Positions 42,674 to 50,476 of a stretch of DNA of 64,000 bases are shown piece by piece (the stretch's first letter is position 1; every line of letters begins with the position of its first letter). Both the position numbers and the translations under genes were made by a program. Source of the DNA: Rudanella lutea DSM 19387 (GTDB lineage Bacteria; Bacteroidota; Bacteroidia; Cytophagales; Spirosomataceae); NCBI RefSeq assembly GCF_000383955.1, contig NZ_KB913013.1:1766277-1830276 (forward strand), in the 5' to 3' direction. The notes beneath the pieces are model-generated. The model was not told where the DNA came from. It worked only from the letters and a program-made list of their open reading frames with translations, and did no database searches.

Positions 42674-42786
42674 CCAGTACTCAGTACTGGACATTAGATG
42701 TTGGACATTAGACGTTAGACCTCCATATATAAAGGTAGTAAGTCTAACGTCCAGTGTCTGAAGTCCGAAGGTCCAGCACTGAAGTC
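42674..42786. repeat. Palindromic repeat with two 14-bp units (copy 2)
   Basis: Inverted, nearly identical copy of 422-548: CAGTACTGGACATTAGATGT, a TGGACATTAGACG-type unit, CTCCATATATAAAGGTAG, and GTCCAGTGTCTGAAGTCCGA. It has about two 14-bp units where copy 1 has four. Confidence 0.85.
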
Positions 42787-42871
42787 CCAGTAAATTGGTG
42801 AAAGGCACCGGGCAAACCCTTTACGTCAAAAGTACGTAAAGATTCGCGTAAACCAGAACGATTACCCATTC

Positions 42872-43609
42872 ATGAAGATTGGTATTGCTCAACTTAGCCC
42901 CCGTCGGGGCGATATAGCCCATAACGTACAGGTTCATCAAACCATGACTGAGCAGGCCGTAGCCGCTGGGGTTTCGGCCCTTTTTTTCCCCGAACTGTCG
43001 CTCACAGGTTACGAACCCGAACTGGCTCACTCATTGGCCACCTCACCCAACGATACCCTGTTTGACCTGTTACAAGCCCTCAGCGATTGGGGCCAAATTA
43101 CGCTCGGGGTCGGTATGCCACTACGGCGCGGTGAGGGCGTTCAGATCGGCATGGTTTTGTTACAACCGGGCCAACCGAGGCAGGTGTACGCCAAGCAATA
43201 CCTTCACCCCGACGAGTACCCTTACTTTGTTGCCGGTACCGAGCCGGGTTTGATTAGTGTGCAGGGCACCAACGTGGCCTTAGCTATCTGCTATGAGATA
43301 TCCATTCCGGGCCACCCACAACGTGCCTATCAGGACGGGGCCCATTTGTATGTAGCCAGTGTGGCCAAATCGGCCGAAGGGGTTGAGAAGGCCACGATGG
43401 CCCTATCGGCCATTTCCAACGCCTACGCCATGCCTGTGCTGATGGCCAACAACATAGGCCCCTGCGATAATTTCGTAGCCGCCGGGCAATCGGGCGTGTG
43501 GGATGCGCAAGGTACTAAGTTGGCCCAACTGGATTCTACTGCTGAGGGCCTGCTAATCTACAACACCCAGACCGGGAGCACCTACACCGACTATACTTCT
43601 CAGTACTGA
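42872..43609 (+). CDS. Nitrilase-superfamily carbon-nitrogen hydrolase
   Basis: 245 residues. The catalytic triad is visible: Glu41 (FPELSLTGYE), Lys109 (YAKQYL) and Cys141 (AICYEISIPG). The single-domain alpha-beta-beta-alpha fold hydrolyses amides or carbamoyl groups in the cytoplasm. The branch resembles omega-amidase or N-carbamoyl hydrolases, but I cannot assign a substrate. It is a lone gene convergent with hisS. Confidence 0.86.
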   Translation: MKIGIAQLSPRRGDIAHNVQVHQTMTEQAVAAGVSALFFPELSLTGYEPELAHSLATSPNDTLFDLLQALSDWGQITLGVGMPLRRGEGVQIGMVLLQPGQPRQVYAKQYLHPDEYPYFVAGTEPGLISVQGTNVALAICYEISIPGHPQRAYQDGAHLYVASVAKSAEGVEKATMALSAISNAYAMPVLMANNIGPCDNFVAAGQSGVWDAQGTKLAQLDSTAEGLLIYNTQTGSTYTDYTSQY

Positions 43610-43627
43610 AACCATGCTCCCTAAACA

Positions 43628-43660
43628 AAAACCCCTGAGGGAAATAATTCCTCAGGGGCT
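43628..43660 (-). terminator. Terminator of hisS
   Basis: CCCCTGAGG/CCTCAGGGG stem (43632-43658) with an A-run on the plus-strand left side, that is a U-run for minus-strand transcripts. Confidence 0.8.
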
Positions 43661-43683
43661 GATATGGTGTGAGCCGGGAAACG

Positions 43684-45063
43684 TTATCCCTGCACGAACG
43701 AGACCACAGACTCAGCCGTCATCTTTTGCTGCTCACCCGTCAGCATATTTTTGACGGCCAGTTGGCCGGTCTGCACTTCTTCTGACCCAATCAAGACCAC
43801 GTACGGAATCCGTTTGGCGTTCGCGTAATCGAGCATCTTCTTCACTTTGGCCAGATCCGGGTACATTTCGGCGGATACCCCCGCCTGACGAAGCGCGTTG
43901 AGCAGCGGCAGCGCTACCGAGCGGCCCTCTGCATCGAAAGGCACCAACAAGACAGCCGTACCCTGTCCGGCGTCGGTCGGGAAAAGACCCAGCTCCTCCA
44001 TCACGTCGTAGATCCGGTCGACACCGAACGAAATACCCACGCCCGATAGCCGCTCCGAAGTACCGAACGCACTCGTGAGGTTGTCGTAACGCCCTCCCCC
44101 GCTGATGCTGCCAATGCTTACCGGTCCGCCGTCGCGGCTCAGAGCCTTTACTTCAAAAATGGCTCCGGTATAGTACGATAACCCACGCGCCAGGGTCACG
44201 TCGAGTTCGAATTGTGGGTTTTCCAGACCGTACTGAGCTACCAGCCGAAGGGTTTCTTCGAGTTCGGCAATCCCTTTTTGTGCCGTTTCGGATTGAGTCA
44301 GCCAGCTTTTGAGCTTAGCAAGTACCTCTTCGGTTGTGCCCTGCATCGTAAACATGGGCAGCAGGGCCGTAATTGCACTATCGGCGAAGCCCCGGTCGCG
44401 GAGTTCATCGAGTACTTTTTCCTGTCCAATCTTATCGAGCTTGTCGATGGCTACAGCCAGGGCCCCCTCCATACCCGGTGCGCCAATGGCCTCGGCAATA
44501 CCGGTCAGGATCTTGCGGTTGTTTACTTTCAGAGTGAAGTTCTGAATACCGAGATTTCGCATCACCTCGTGGACCATCAGCACGATTTCAGCTTCGCACA
44601 GCAGCGAGTCAGTGCCCACCACATCGGCATCGCATTGATAAAATTCCCGATAGCGACCTTTCTGTGGCCGGTCGGCGCGCCAAACGGGCTGCATCTGATA
44701 CCGTTTAAAAGGCAGTGCCAACGCGTGCCGGTTCATGACCACGTAACGGGCGAAGGGCACCGTAAGGTCATACCGAAGTCCTTTTTCAGCTATTTTGGGC
44801 AGCACAGCTTTAGAGCCTGTTGCGAGTATTTCGGGCGTGACCGAGGCCGCAAAATCGCCCGAATTCAGGATTTTAAACAAGAGTTGATCACCCTCATCGC
44901 CGTACTTCCCCGTCAGCGTCGACAGGTTTTCCATGGAGGGGGTTTCGAGCGGCAAAAAACCGAATCGCTTGAACGTAGCCCGGATGGTATCGAATATAAA
45001 CAGCCGTTTGCTCATCTGCTCCGGCCCAAAGTCGCGTGTTCCTTTGACAAGTGATGGTTTCAT
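43684..45063 (-). CDS. hisS: Histidyl-tRNA synthetase
   Basis: 459 residues, full length for a class II histidyl-tRNA synthetase. Motif 1 region KGTRDFGPEQM, motif 2 YRADRPQKGRYREFYQCDADVVG, the histidine-specific LARGLSYYTGAIFEV and motif 3 GGGRYDNLTSAFG with GVGISFGVDRI are all present, then the anticodon-binding domain (residues about 365-459). It charges tRNA-His with histidine. The ATG lies only four bases after a TACCTTTG promoter box, suggesting a leaderless mRNA. Confidence 0.96.
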   Translation of the reverse strand: MKPSLVKGTRDFGPEQMSKRLFIFDTIRATFKRFGFLPLETPSMENLSTLTGKYGDEGDQLLFKILNSGDFAASVTPEILATGSKAVLPKIAEKGLRYDLTVPFARYVVMNRHALALPFKRYQMQPVWRADRPQKGRYREFYQCDADVVGTDSLLCEAEIVLMVHEVMRNLGIQNFTLKVNNRKILTGIAEAIGAPGMEGALAVAIDKLDKIGQEKVLDELRDRGFADSAITALLPMFTMQGTTEEVLAKLKSWLTQSETAQKGIAELEETLRLVAQYGLENPQFELDVTLARGLSYYTGAIFEVKALSRDGGPVSIGSISGGGRYDNLTSAFGTSERLSGVGISFGVDRIYDVMEELGLFPTDAGQGTAVLLVPFDAEGRSVALPLLNALRQAGVSAEMYPDLAKVKKMLDYANAKRIPYVVLIGSEEVQTGQLAVKNMLTGEQQKMTAESVVSFVQG

Positions 45064-45067
45064 GCCG

Positions 45068-45075
45068 CAAAGGTA
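45068..45075 (-). promoter_or_regulatory. -7 box (TACCTTTG) four bases before the hisS start
   Basis: Exact TAnnTTTG on the minus strand; a -33 element is not clear. The position implies almost no 5' leader. Confidence 0.55.
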
Positions 45076-45215
45076 CGACAGGATTCTTACCTACCTTGGT
45101 CAGAAGGGGACTCAAACGCCAACAGGCGTTAACTTCGTTTGCATTCCCAAAGGGCCTACCTTCCTCATAACCAAACAAAATCCCCCGGAGGCTGTCATGC
45201 TATCTAAAAAATGCT

Positions 45216-45223
45216 TACTTTTG
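45216..45223 (+). promoter_or_regulatory. -7 box (TACTTTTG) of the 51-residue protein gene
   Basis: Exact TAnnTTTG, 44 bases before the ATG at 45268; it also rules out the more upstream start at 45211. Confidence 0.5.
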
Positions 45224-45267
45224 CGCTCTATTTTCAGAAACTGACAAAATATAATTTATACGCGATC

Positions 45268-45423
45268 ATGGCAGTAACAGAATTAAAGCGTAAGGACCGC
45301 AAGAACAAGGCCCGCGCTAACAACAAGGTGGCAAAGATCAAAGAATTGCTGCGTCGGCCCGAAATCCGCAACGTGGACGTAGAGGCTATTAAAGCTTCAT
45401 TTGCTGAGAAGAAAGCTGCGTAA
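45268..45423 (+). CDS. Small basic conserved protein, 51 residues
   Basis: A Lys/Arg-rich, helix-prone protein: KRKDRKNKARANNKVAKI near the start and IRNVDVEAIKASFAEKKAA at the end. It has its own promoter box and a strong terminator, so it is a genuine short gene expressed as a single unit. The make-up suggests binding of nucleic acid or the ribosome, but I know of no assigned function. A longer frame from 45211 would start inside the promoter and is rejected. Confidence 0.75.
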   Translation: MAVTELKRKDRKNKARANNKVAKIKELLRRPEIRNVDVEAIKASFAEKKAA

Positions 45424-45443
45424 GCCCTTCTTAATCAGTACAG

Positions 45444-45484
45444 GCACAAAAAAGACGACCTCGATAGGGTCGTCTTTTTTGTGC
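45444..45484. terminator. Strong intrinsic terminator
   Basis: AAAAAAGACGACC / GGTCGTCTTTTTT with a short loop, flanked by CAC/GTG; works in both directions. Confidence 0.9.
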
Positions 45485-45518
45485 CTGGGCTACAAATGAT
45501 GCTATCTCAAACAGGCGT

Positions 45519-45860
45519 CTACGCGCCAGAAGGACTCTTCCGCTTGGGGCGTAGCTCACGAGCTTTTTTCTTTATTTCCCGGCGTACGATCCGGCGGGTA
45601 TCCATCATGACCCGAAACCGGATAGCCTGACCCAGCAAACACAAGCCACCGTTGATCAGAATCAGGCTGTACGTACCCAGCAATACCCATTGCCCGGTTG
45701 GCTGACCCGAGTGTTTTAGATGGGCTGCTTCGCTAAAAATACACAAGCCAGCCCCGATCACGAGTAAGCTCACCACCGATAGCAACAGCCATTTGGTGCG
45801 CGTACTCATTCGCTTAATTACTCGCTTGCCGGGCGGTTTTACGGGGCCACTGATTGTCAT
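45519..45860 (-). CDS. Small membrane protein of unknown function
   Basis: 113 residues with two membrane helices (KWLLLSVVSLLVIGAGLCIF, about 24-43, and WVLLGTYSLILINGGLCLLG, about 58-77) and basic ends (RRIVRREIKKKARELRPKRK). A start at Met18 (45809) would remove a basic N-terminal tail and is also plausible. No family is recognised. It lies between a terminator and two palindromic repeats. Confidence 0.6.
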   Translation of the reverse strand: MTISGPVKPPGKRVIKRMSTRTKWLLLSVVSLLVIGAGLCIFSEAAHLKHSGQPTGQWVLLGTYSLILINGGLCLLGQAIRFRVMMDTRRIVRREIKKKARELRPKRKSPSGA

Positions 45861-45871
45861 TGCATGTTTAT

Positions 45872-45951
45872 GTTAAAGGAATGTATAATGAACAGTGCAC
45901 AATGGATAATGGCTCGTACTATTAATTATCAATCGGTACACTATTCATTTC
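45872..45951. repeat. AT-rich palindromic microrepeat, first of a pair
   Basis: AATGTATAATGAACAGTGCA against ACACTATTCATTTCATTTT-type words; its core differs from that of its neighbour. Confidence 0.65.
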
Positions 45952-45967
45952 ATTTTGACTCAGTACT

Positions 45968-46074
45968 TAATTAAATGTACAATGTAAAATGCATAATGAG
46001 TAATTAGGTTACCTGCTAACAGTCAGCCCTTTCGTTGTACATTTTACACTATTCATTATACATTTAATTCTGCT
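45968..46074. repeat. AT-rich palindromic microrepeat, second of a pair
   Basis: AATGTACAATGTAAAATGCA and its inverse. Read on the minus strand its core GGCTGACTGTTAGCAGGTAA matches the core at 24573-24682. Confidence 0.8.
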
Positions 46075-46114
46075 CCATTACTTACAAACTCAAAACTATA
46101 AACAATTTCCCAAA

Positions 46115-47122
46115 TCAGGATGGGTACTCTACGTCCACCCCTGTCTCGCGAAAGTCTTTGGGTTCCCGCCAACGCTTCCAGCCTTCCTGTATAAACCCGA
46201 TGCCATAGCCCGTGAGTTGTACAAAGGCCGCTACCACGCTCAGCAGGCCAACGTTTAGGCTACCCGCCTGACGGGCTCCATCAATCCCTATCAATACGGA
46301 ATATACGACTAAAAAGGCGATAGCGCAAACAAAAAGCACCGGACTCACCAACGCCCACACGGGTACCGACGCCAGAAACAGCGTGAACAGGGCCGGAAAC
46401 GTATGCACCAATTTCAGTTCGTCGGGGTAAAACCGGGAAATATTGATCCGCGACCGCCCAAAGAACTGAAGTTGCCGAAAAAACTGACGGAAACTTGTCC
46501 GTCGTTTGTGATAGATGAACGCGTCAGGAATAAGGCCCGTCCGAAAACCATTGTGGATAATTCGGATCGCAAACTCGATGTCCTCGCCCATCCGGCTGAT
46601 TTTGTACCCGCCGATTTTTTCCCAAACCCGGCGCGACAGCCCCATATTAAAACTACGTGGGTGAAACGTACCGCCCAGGTTTTTTTTACTTCCCCGAATT
46701 CCGCCCGTTGTAAAAGGCGACGTCATGGAGTAGCTAATGGCTTTCTGTACATCCGTAAAGTCAGGATGGGCGGCATCGGGGCCACCGTAGGCATCGAGCG
46801 GGTCATTTTGCAGATACGCTTCTACGGTTTCAAAATAATGCGGGGGTATGACGGCATCAGAGTCGAAGATAACGAAATAATCGCCCGTAGCGCGTTCGAA
46901 ACCGTAGTTCCGGGCGAAACCCTGCCCCGAGTTCGGTTTGTAGAAATACCGGACCGGCAAGCGGCCTTCAAACTGGGCTACCACCCCATCCGACCGGTTC
47001 GTTGACCCATCTTCAACCACCAATACCTCATCGGGTAGGCGCGTCTGTTGGACCAGACTGTCCAGCAGTTCACGCAGCTCGTCGGGGCGGTTATAAATAG
47101 GAACGATAACAGAAAATAACAT
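46115..47122 (-). CDS. Family 2 glycosyltransferase, membrane associated
   Basis: About 335 residues from ATG 47122. FSVIVPIYNRPDELRELLDS, VVEDGSTNRSDG, SGQGFARNYGFERA and the FDSDAV metal motif mark the GT2 catalytic domain; RMGEDIEFAIRI supplies the ED general base. Two or three C-terminal hydrophobic helices (about 245-320) anchor it. It resembles processive or lipid-linked sugar transferases, with unknown donor. The longer frame to 47182 would translate the adjacent AGG-rich repeat and is not used. Confidence 0.85.
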   Translation of the reverse strand: MLFSVIVPIYNRPDELRELLDSLVQQTRLPDEVLVVEDGSTNRSDGVVAQFEGRLPVRYFYKPNSGQGFARNYGFERATGDYFVIFDSDAVIPPHYFETVEAYLQNDPLDAYGGPDAAHPDFTDVQKAISYSMTSPFTTGGIRGSKKNLGGTFHPRSFNMGLSRRVWEKIGGYKISRMGEDIEFAIRIIHNGFRTGLIPDAFIYHKRRTSFRQFFRQLQFFGRSRINISRFYPDELKLVHTFPALFTLFLASVPVWALVSPVLFVCAIAFLVVYSVLIGIDGARQAGSLNVGLLSVVAAFVQLTGYGIGFIQEGWKRWREPKDFRETGVDVEYPS

Positions 47123-47222
47123 GGAAAGAGGAAAAGGGAGGAAGGAACAAAGGAGGAAGGAGCCGACGAGTAAGCAATCCACCTCTCCACCGGGTTATTC
47201 CGCTCTCTCTCCTACCTCCTGC
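47123..47222. repeat. Purine/pyrimidine palindromic microrepeat (GGAGGAAGGA / CCTCCT words)
   Basis: AGGGAGGAAGGAACAAAGGA on one side, CTCTCTCTCCTACCTCCTGC on the other. Fills the hemL-glycosyltransferase gap. Confidence 0.7.
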
Positions 47223-47225
47223 CTT

Positions 47226-48512
47226 TTACATACTTGCTTCGATCAAGCTTTCTTCGTTGGCCTGAATAACCTGCTCAATTAGCTCGTCGGTGAGGGCCAC
47301 CGATACAAACAGGCTCTCGAATTGTGAAGGAGCCAGATAAACGCCCCGCTTCAGCATAGCGTGGAAGTAACGCCCAAACCGGGGAACATCGCAGGTTTTA
47401 GCCGTTTCAAAGTCCGTCACGGTTTTATCAGTCATAAACTGGGTAAACATCGACCCAATCTGATTGATCGTATAGGGCAAGCCAAGCTTCGTCAGGCTGG
47501 CCTGGAAGCCCGTTGCCAGCTTGCTACCAATTTCGTCGAGACGCGTGTACACGTCCGGGTGCTCGTTGAGGTAATGCAACATGGCCAAACCCGCCGACAT
47601 GGCAATGGGGTTGCCCGAAAGCGTACCGGCCTGATACACCGGCCCGGCCGGTGATACCATGTTCATGATGTCGGCGCGTCCACCGTAAGCCCCCACGGGC
47701 ATGCCGCCCCCAATGATTTTACCCATCGTTGTCAGGTCGGGCGTAATGCCAAACCGCTGCTGAGCCCCGCCCGGTGCCAACCGGAAGCCGGTCATTACCT
47801 CATCGAAAATAAGCACAATCTCGTGTTTGGTACACAGCTCACGTAGCCCTTCGAGGAAACCCGGCTCGGGCAGCACACAACCCATATTGCCCACCACCGG
47901 CTCCAGAATCAGCGCGGCAATCTGGTTAGCGTTGTTCTCGATCAGGGCCTCAACAGCCGCCAGATCATTGTAGGGAGCCGTGAGGGTGTCGAGTGCCGTG
48001 GCTTTGGTCACGCCGGGGCTGTCGGGGGTACCCATGGTCATAGCCCCACTGCCGGCCGCAATCAGAAACGAATCACCGTGGCCGTGGTAGCACCCTTCAA
48101 ACTTGATGATTTTGTCGCGGCCCGTAAATCCACGCGCCACCCGAATAGCAGCCATGGTAGCTTCGGTGCCCGAATTCACCATCCGTACCTTTTCGACCGA
48201 CGGCACCATCGACACAATCAATTCGGCCATTTCGACCTCTTTACGGGTGGGCGCCCCAAACGAAAAAGAATGCCCGATGGCGTCGCGGACGGCTTTCTCG
48301 ACCGGCTCAAACGCGTGCCCCAGTACCATAGGGCCCCAGGAGTTGATAAGTTCTATGTACCGACGGTCATCTTCGTCGTAGATGTACGGACCCTTTGCCG
48401 ATTTGATAAATAGCGGGTGGCCACCTACGGCCCGAAATGCCCGCACCGGCGAGTTGACCCCACCCGGAATTACGGTTTTAGCCTGTTCAAAAAGTTGTTC
48501 GCTCGTTGTCAT
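47226..48512 (-). CDS. hemL: Glutamate-1-semialdehyde 2,1-aminomutase
   Basis: 428 residues, full length. PLP enzyme motifs: GGVNSPVRAF near the N terminus, MVNSGTEATMAAIRVARG, GCYHGHGDSFL, FDEVMTGFR (binding PLP nitrogen through Asp237) and Lys265 in TTMGKIIGGGMPVGAYGG. It converts glutamate-1-semialdehyde to 5-aminolevulinate in the C5 route to heme and siroheme. No other hem gene is adjacent. A palindromic repeat lies directly before its start. Confidence 0.96.
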   Translation of the reverse strand: MTTSEQLFEQAKTVIPGGVNSPVRAFRAVGGHPLFIKSAKGPYIYDEDDRRYIELINSWGPMVLGHAFEPVEKAVRDAIGHSFSFGAPTRKEVEMAELIVSMVPSVEKVRMVNSGTEATMAAIRVARGFTGRDKIIKFEGCYHGHGDSFLIAAGSGAMTMGTPDSPGVTKATALDTLTAPYNDLAAVEALIENNANQIAALILEPVVGNMGCVLPEPGFLEGLRELCTKHEIVLIFDEVMTGFRLAPGGAQQRFGITPDLTTMGKIIGGGMPVGAYGGRADIMNMVSPAGPVYQAGTLSGNPIAMSAGLAMLHYLNEHPDVYTRLDEIGSKLATGFQASLTKLGLPYTINQIGSMFTQFMTDKTVTDFETAKTCDVPRFGRYFHAMLKRGVYLAPSQFESLFVSVALTDELIEQVIQANEESLIEASM

Positions 48513-48605
48513 AAAGAGTGAATGAGTGAAAGAGCGAATGAGTGAAAGCGTGAGATTGAATCCAACAATTCATTCGCTCTTTCACTCTTTCGCTCTCTCG
48601 CTAAT
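48512..48605. repeat. Palindromic microrepeat (GAGTGAAAGAGCGA words)
   Basis: GAGTGAATGAGTGAAAGAGC on the left and TTCGCTCTTTCACTCTTTCG on the right, core with CCAACAATTCATTC. Same word class as the two cys palindromes. Confidence 0.85.
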
Positions 48606-50325
48606 TAATTTTCGTAAATCGGCCCCCAACGTATTTGACGATGGGGACAATCTGGTTTTCGTTGTTCCTGGTGTAGTCGAAACCCGACATCACATAATCT
48701 TCGCCGGACTCGGTGCGCAGAGTAGCCCAGTTTTTGAGCGGAAGCCCCCGCCGGGCAATCTGCCGTCCGAAGAAAAGCAGCTGATCGTACCCCTGACAGG
48801 CGTAAACCGATGGGATGATGTTGCGCTCGGCAAGGTATTTTTTCTGAAACTCCTCAGCCGCCGGGCGATCGGGATCAATAAACTCGGGATAAATCAGGTA
48901 CGTCTCCCGCCGGGAAAACACCGAGCTGGAGCTTTTGTAAAAGTCAAAGGCCGAGGCTGTAGCCAACAGGGGGCTGCTTACTTTCCGCCGACTCAAAGCG
49001 TCCGACAAATTGGGCCCGTCTTCGTCGTTGCTGCTCACAAAAAACACATGCCCCGGCTTGTTCACGTCCGAAACAGTCATACCAGCCGCCATGGCGACTC
49101 CGTTGCCCGTTAGTTTTCGAAACTCCATCACCTGATACCCCGCTTTTTTGGCATCGGCCTGATAGGTAGCGGCTAAAGTTGAGTCACGTCGGGAGGCCCC
49201 GTAATAGATGGCCACTTTTTTAGGTACCCCCAGCGACTTGACAAATGCCAGCGCCTGCTCAGCCTGCTGATTCAGCGATGCCTGTGCCAGAAAAGCCGAT
49301 GGCTGATTAGTCACCAGATCGCTGCTGGTTGCAATCGGGTTGACCAGCACAAGCCCGTTCTGATTCGTGAAATCGCGAACCAGCCGATTGGGTTCGGCGT
49401 AGAGGGGACCAAACACCAGATCGGTCTGGGCAAAGGTGGGGTTATTGAGCAACTCAAGGGTTTTATCCTCGCTATTGTCAATATCGTAAGCAAACAGATT
49501 CACCGTTACCCCTTCCGACTGTAGCTTGGCTTTTGCCATTTTCATCCCGTCGTACAGATCGTACACGTACTGATTGGCCCGCAACCGTTTTTCGGCATCA
49601 AATCCATCCACCCGAAACGGAAACAGAACGGCCACGTTGTAGTAGCCTTTTGCTTTTCCCGTGCGGGTAGGCGTGGTTCTGACGGGCGCAGCCGGCCCGG
49701 CCGATTGCCCCGGTGTGGGCGCGGGAACGCCAAACCGATTCGAGAGCCGGTCCGACAATTCAAGGTCGTTTTTGTCGGTCGATTTTTGCTGGATTAGTTC
49801 AACCAGTGCCAGGCCCAGATTCCGGTTGTCGGGGTACTGTCGTTGAAGCACTTTGAGCCGGTTCAGGTCGGTAATCTGGCTGTAGAAATACCGTTCCAGC
49901 TGGTCGACGTCGGTACGTAACTCGGGCGTGTTGGCTCGCCGAACCGTCTGAATGGCTTCGTCGAGTTTACCGGTTTCAAACAGGGCAGCTGCCAGCAGAT
50001 AGTTGGCATCTTCTTTCTTACGCCAGTCGGGAAATTTATCGAGCAATTGCCGGATCGTGAGAACCGTAGCGCCAAAATTCCGCTGCCGAAACGAGGCAAT
50101 AGCGTGGTGATAGTACGCAAATGGCGACAGGGCCGTGCCACGCTGCATAATGGGCTGCAGCTCGGTTTTGGCTTTTTCATACTCGCCCAGCTGCACCATT
50201 TTCACGGCCGCCCGGTACCGGCGTTCAGCCTCCGGGTTCAGCTGCGCCCACAGGTCGGCCTGGATTAACAACAAAGCCAGTATCAGGGGTAATACCCGGC
50301 TTTTTCTCCTTCTAACATCCTTCAT
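48601..50325 (-). CDS. Periplasmic-binding-like protein with N-terminal TPR region (LpoA-type)
   Basis: About 574 residues from ATG 50325, with a signal peptide (LPLILALLLIQADLWAQL). Residues about 28-190 are TPR-like helices (YEKAKTELQPIMQRGTALSP, ANYLLAAALFETGKLDEAIQ). Residues about 230-570 are a type 1 periplasmic-binding fold like amino-acid ABC receptors (NVAVLFPFRVDG, LYDGMKMAKAKLQSEGV, LVFGPLYAEPNRLVRDF, VAIYYGASRRDS). The order TPR plus binding fold is that of LpoA, which activates penicillin-binding proteins in enterobacteria; here that is only an analogy. The frame extends upstream to 50658 across the yidC 3' region without support. Confidence 0.75.
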   Translation of the reverse strand: MKDVRRRKSRVLPLILALLLIQADLWAQLNPEAERRYRAAVKMVQLGEYEKAKTELQPIMQRGTALSPFAYYHHAIASFRQRNFGATVLTIRQLLDKFPDWRKKEDANYLLAAALFETGKLDEAIQTVRRANTPELRTDVDQLERYFYSQITDLNRLKVLQRQYPDNRNLGLALVELIQQKSTDKNDLELSDRLSNRFGVPAPTPGQSAGPAAPVRTTPTRTGKAKGYYNVAVLFPFRVDGFDAEKRLRANQYVYDLYDGMKMAKAKLQSEGVTVNLFAYDIDNSEDKTLELLNNPTFAQTDLVFGPLYAEPNRLVRDFTNQNGLVLVNPIATSSDLVTNQPSAFLAQASLNQQAEQALAFVKSLGVPKKVAIYYGASRRDSTLAATYQADAKKAGYQVMEFRKLTGNGVAMAAGMTVSDVNKPGHVFFVSSNDEDGPNLSDALSRRKVSSPLLATASAFDFYKSSSSVFSRRETYLIYPEFIDPDRPAAEEFQKKYLAERNIIPSVYACQGYDQLLFFGRQIARRGLPLKNWATLRTESGEDYVMSGFDYTRNNENQIVPIVKYVGGRFTKIN

Positions 50326-50388
50326 TGTTTTTATAACCAGTACGTTACTTATGGGTTTTGTTTCAACAAAGAACTTATCTCCTGAACA

Positions 50389-50425
50389 AATAAAAGCAAC
50401 GCCAGCCAATGGCGTTGCTTTTATT
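50389..50425 (-). terminator. Intrinsic terminator of yidC
   Basis: AAAAGCAACGCC/GGCGTTGCTTTT, 12-bp stem with a 7-base loop, A/T-runs on both sides. Confidence 0.88.
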
Positions 50426-50476
50426 TTAGAGTACGGGGACTCGACGTAGGTTTTTTGGACCTGCCAACGCGCCAGC

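Noticed and set aside
44212-45054. 280-codon open frame on the plus strand opposite hisS
   Set aside because: Antisense shadow of a clear histidyl-tRNA synthetase with no recognisable motif.
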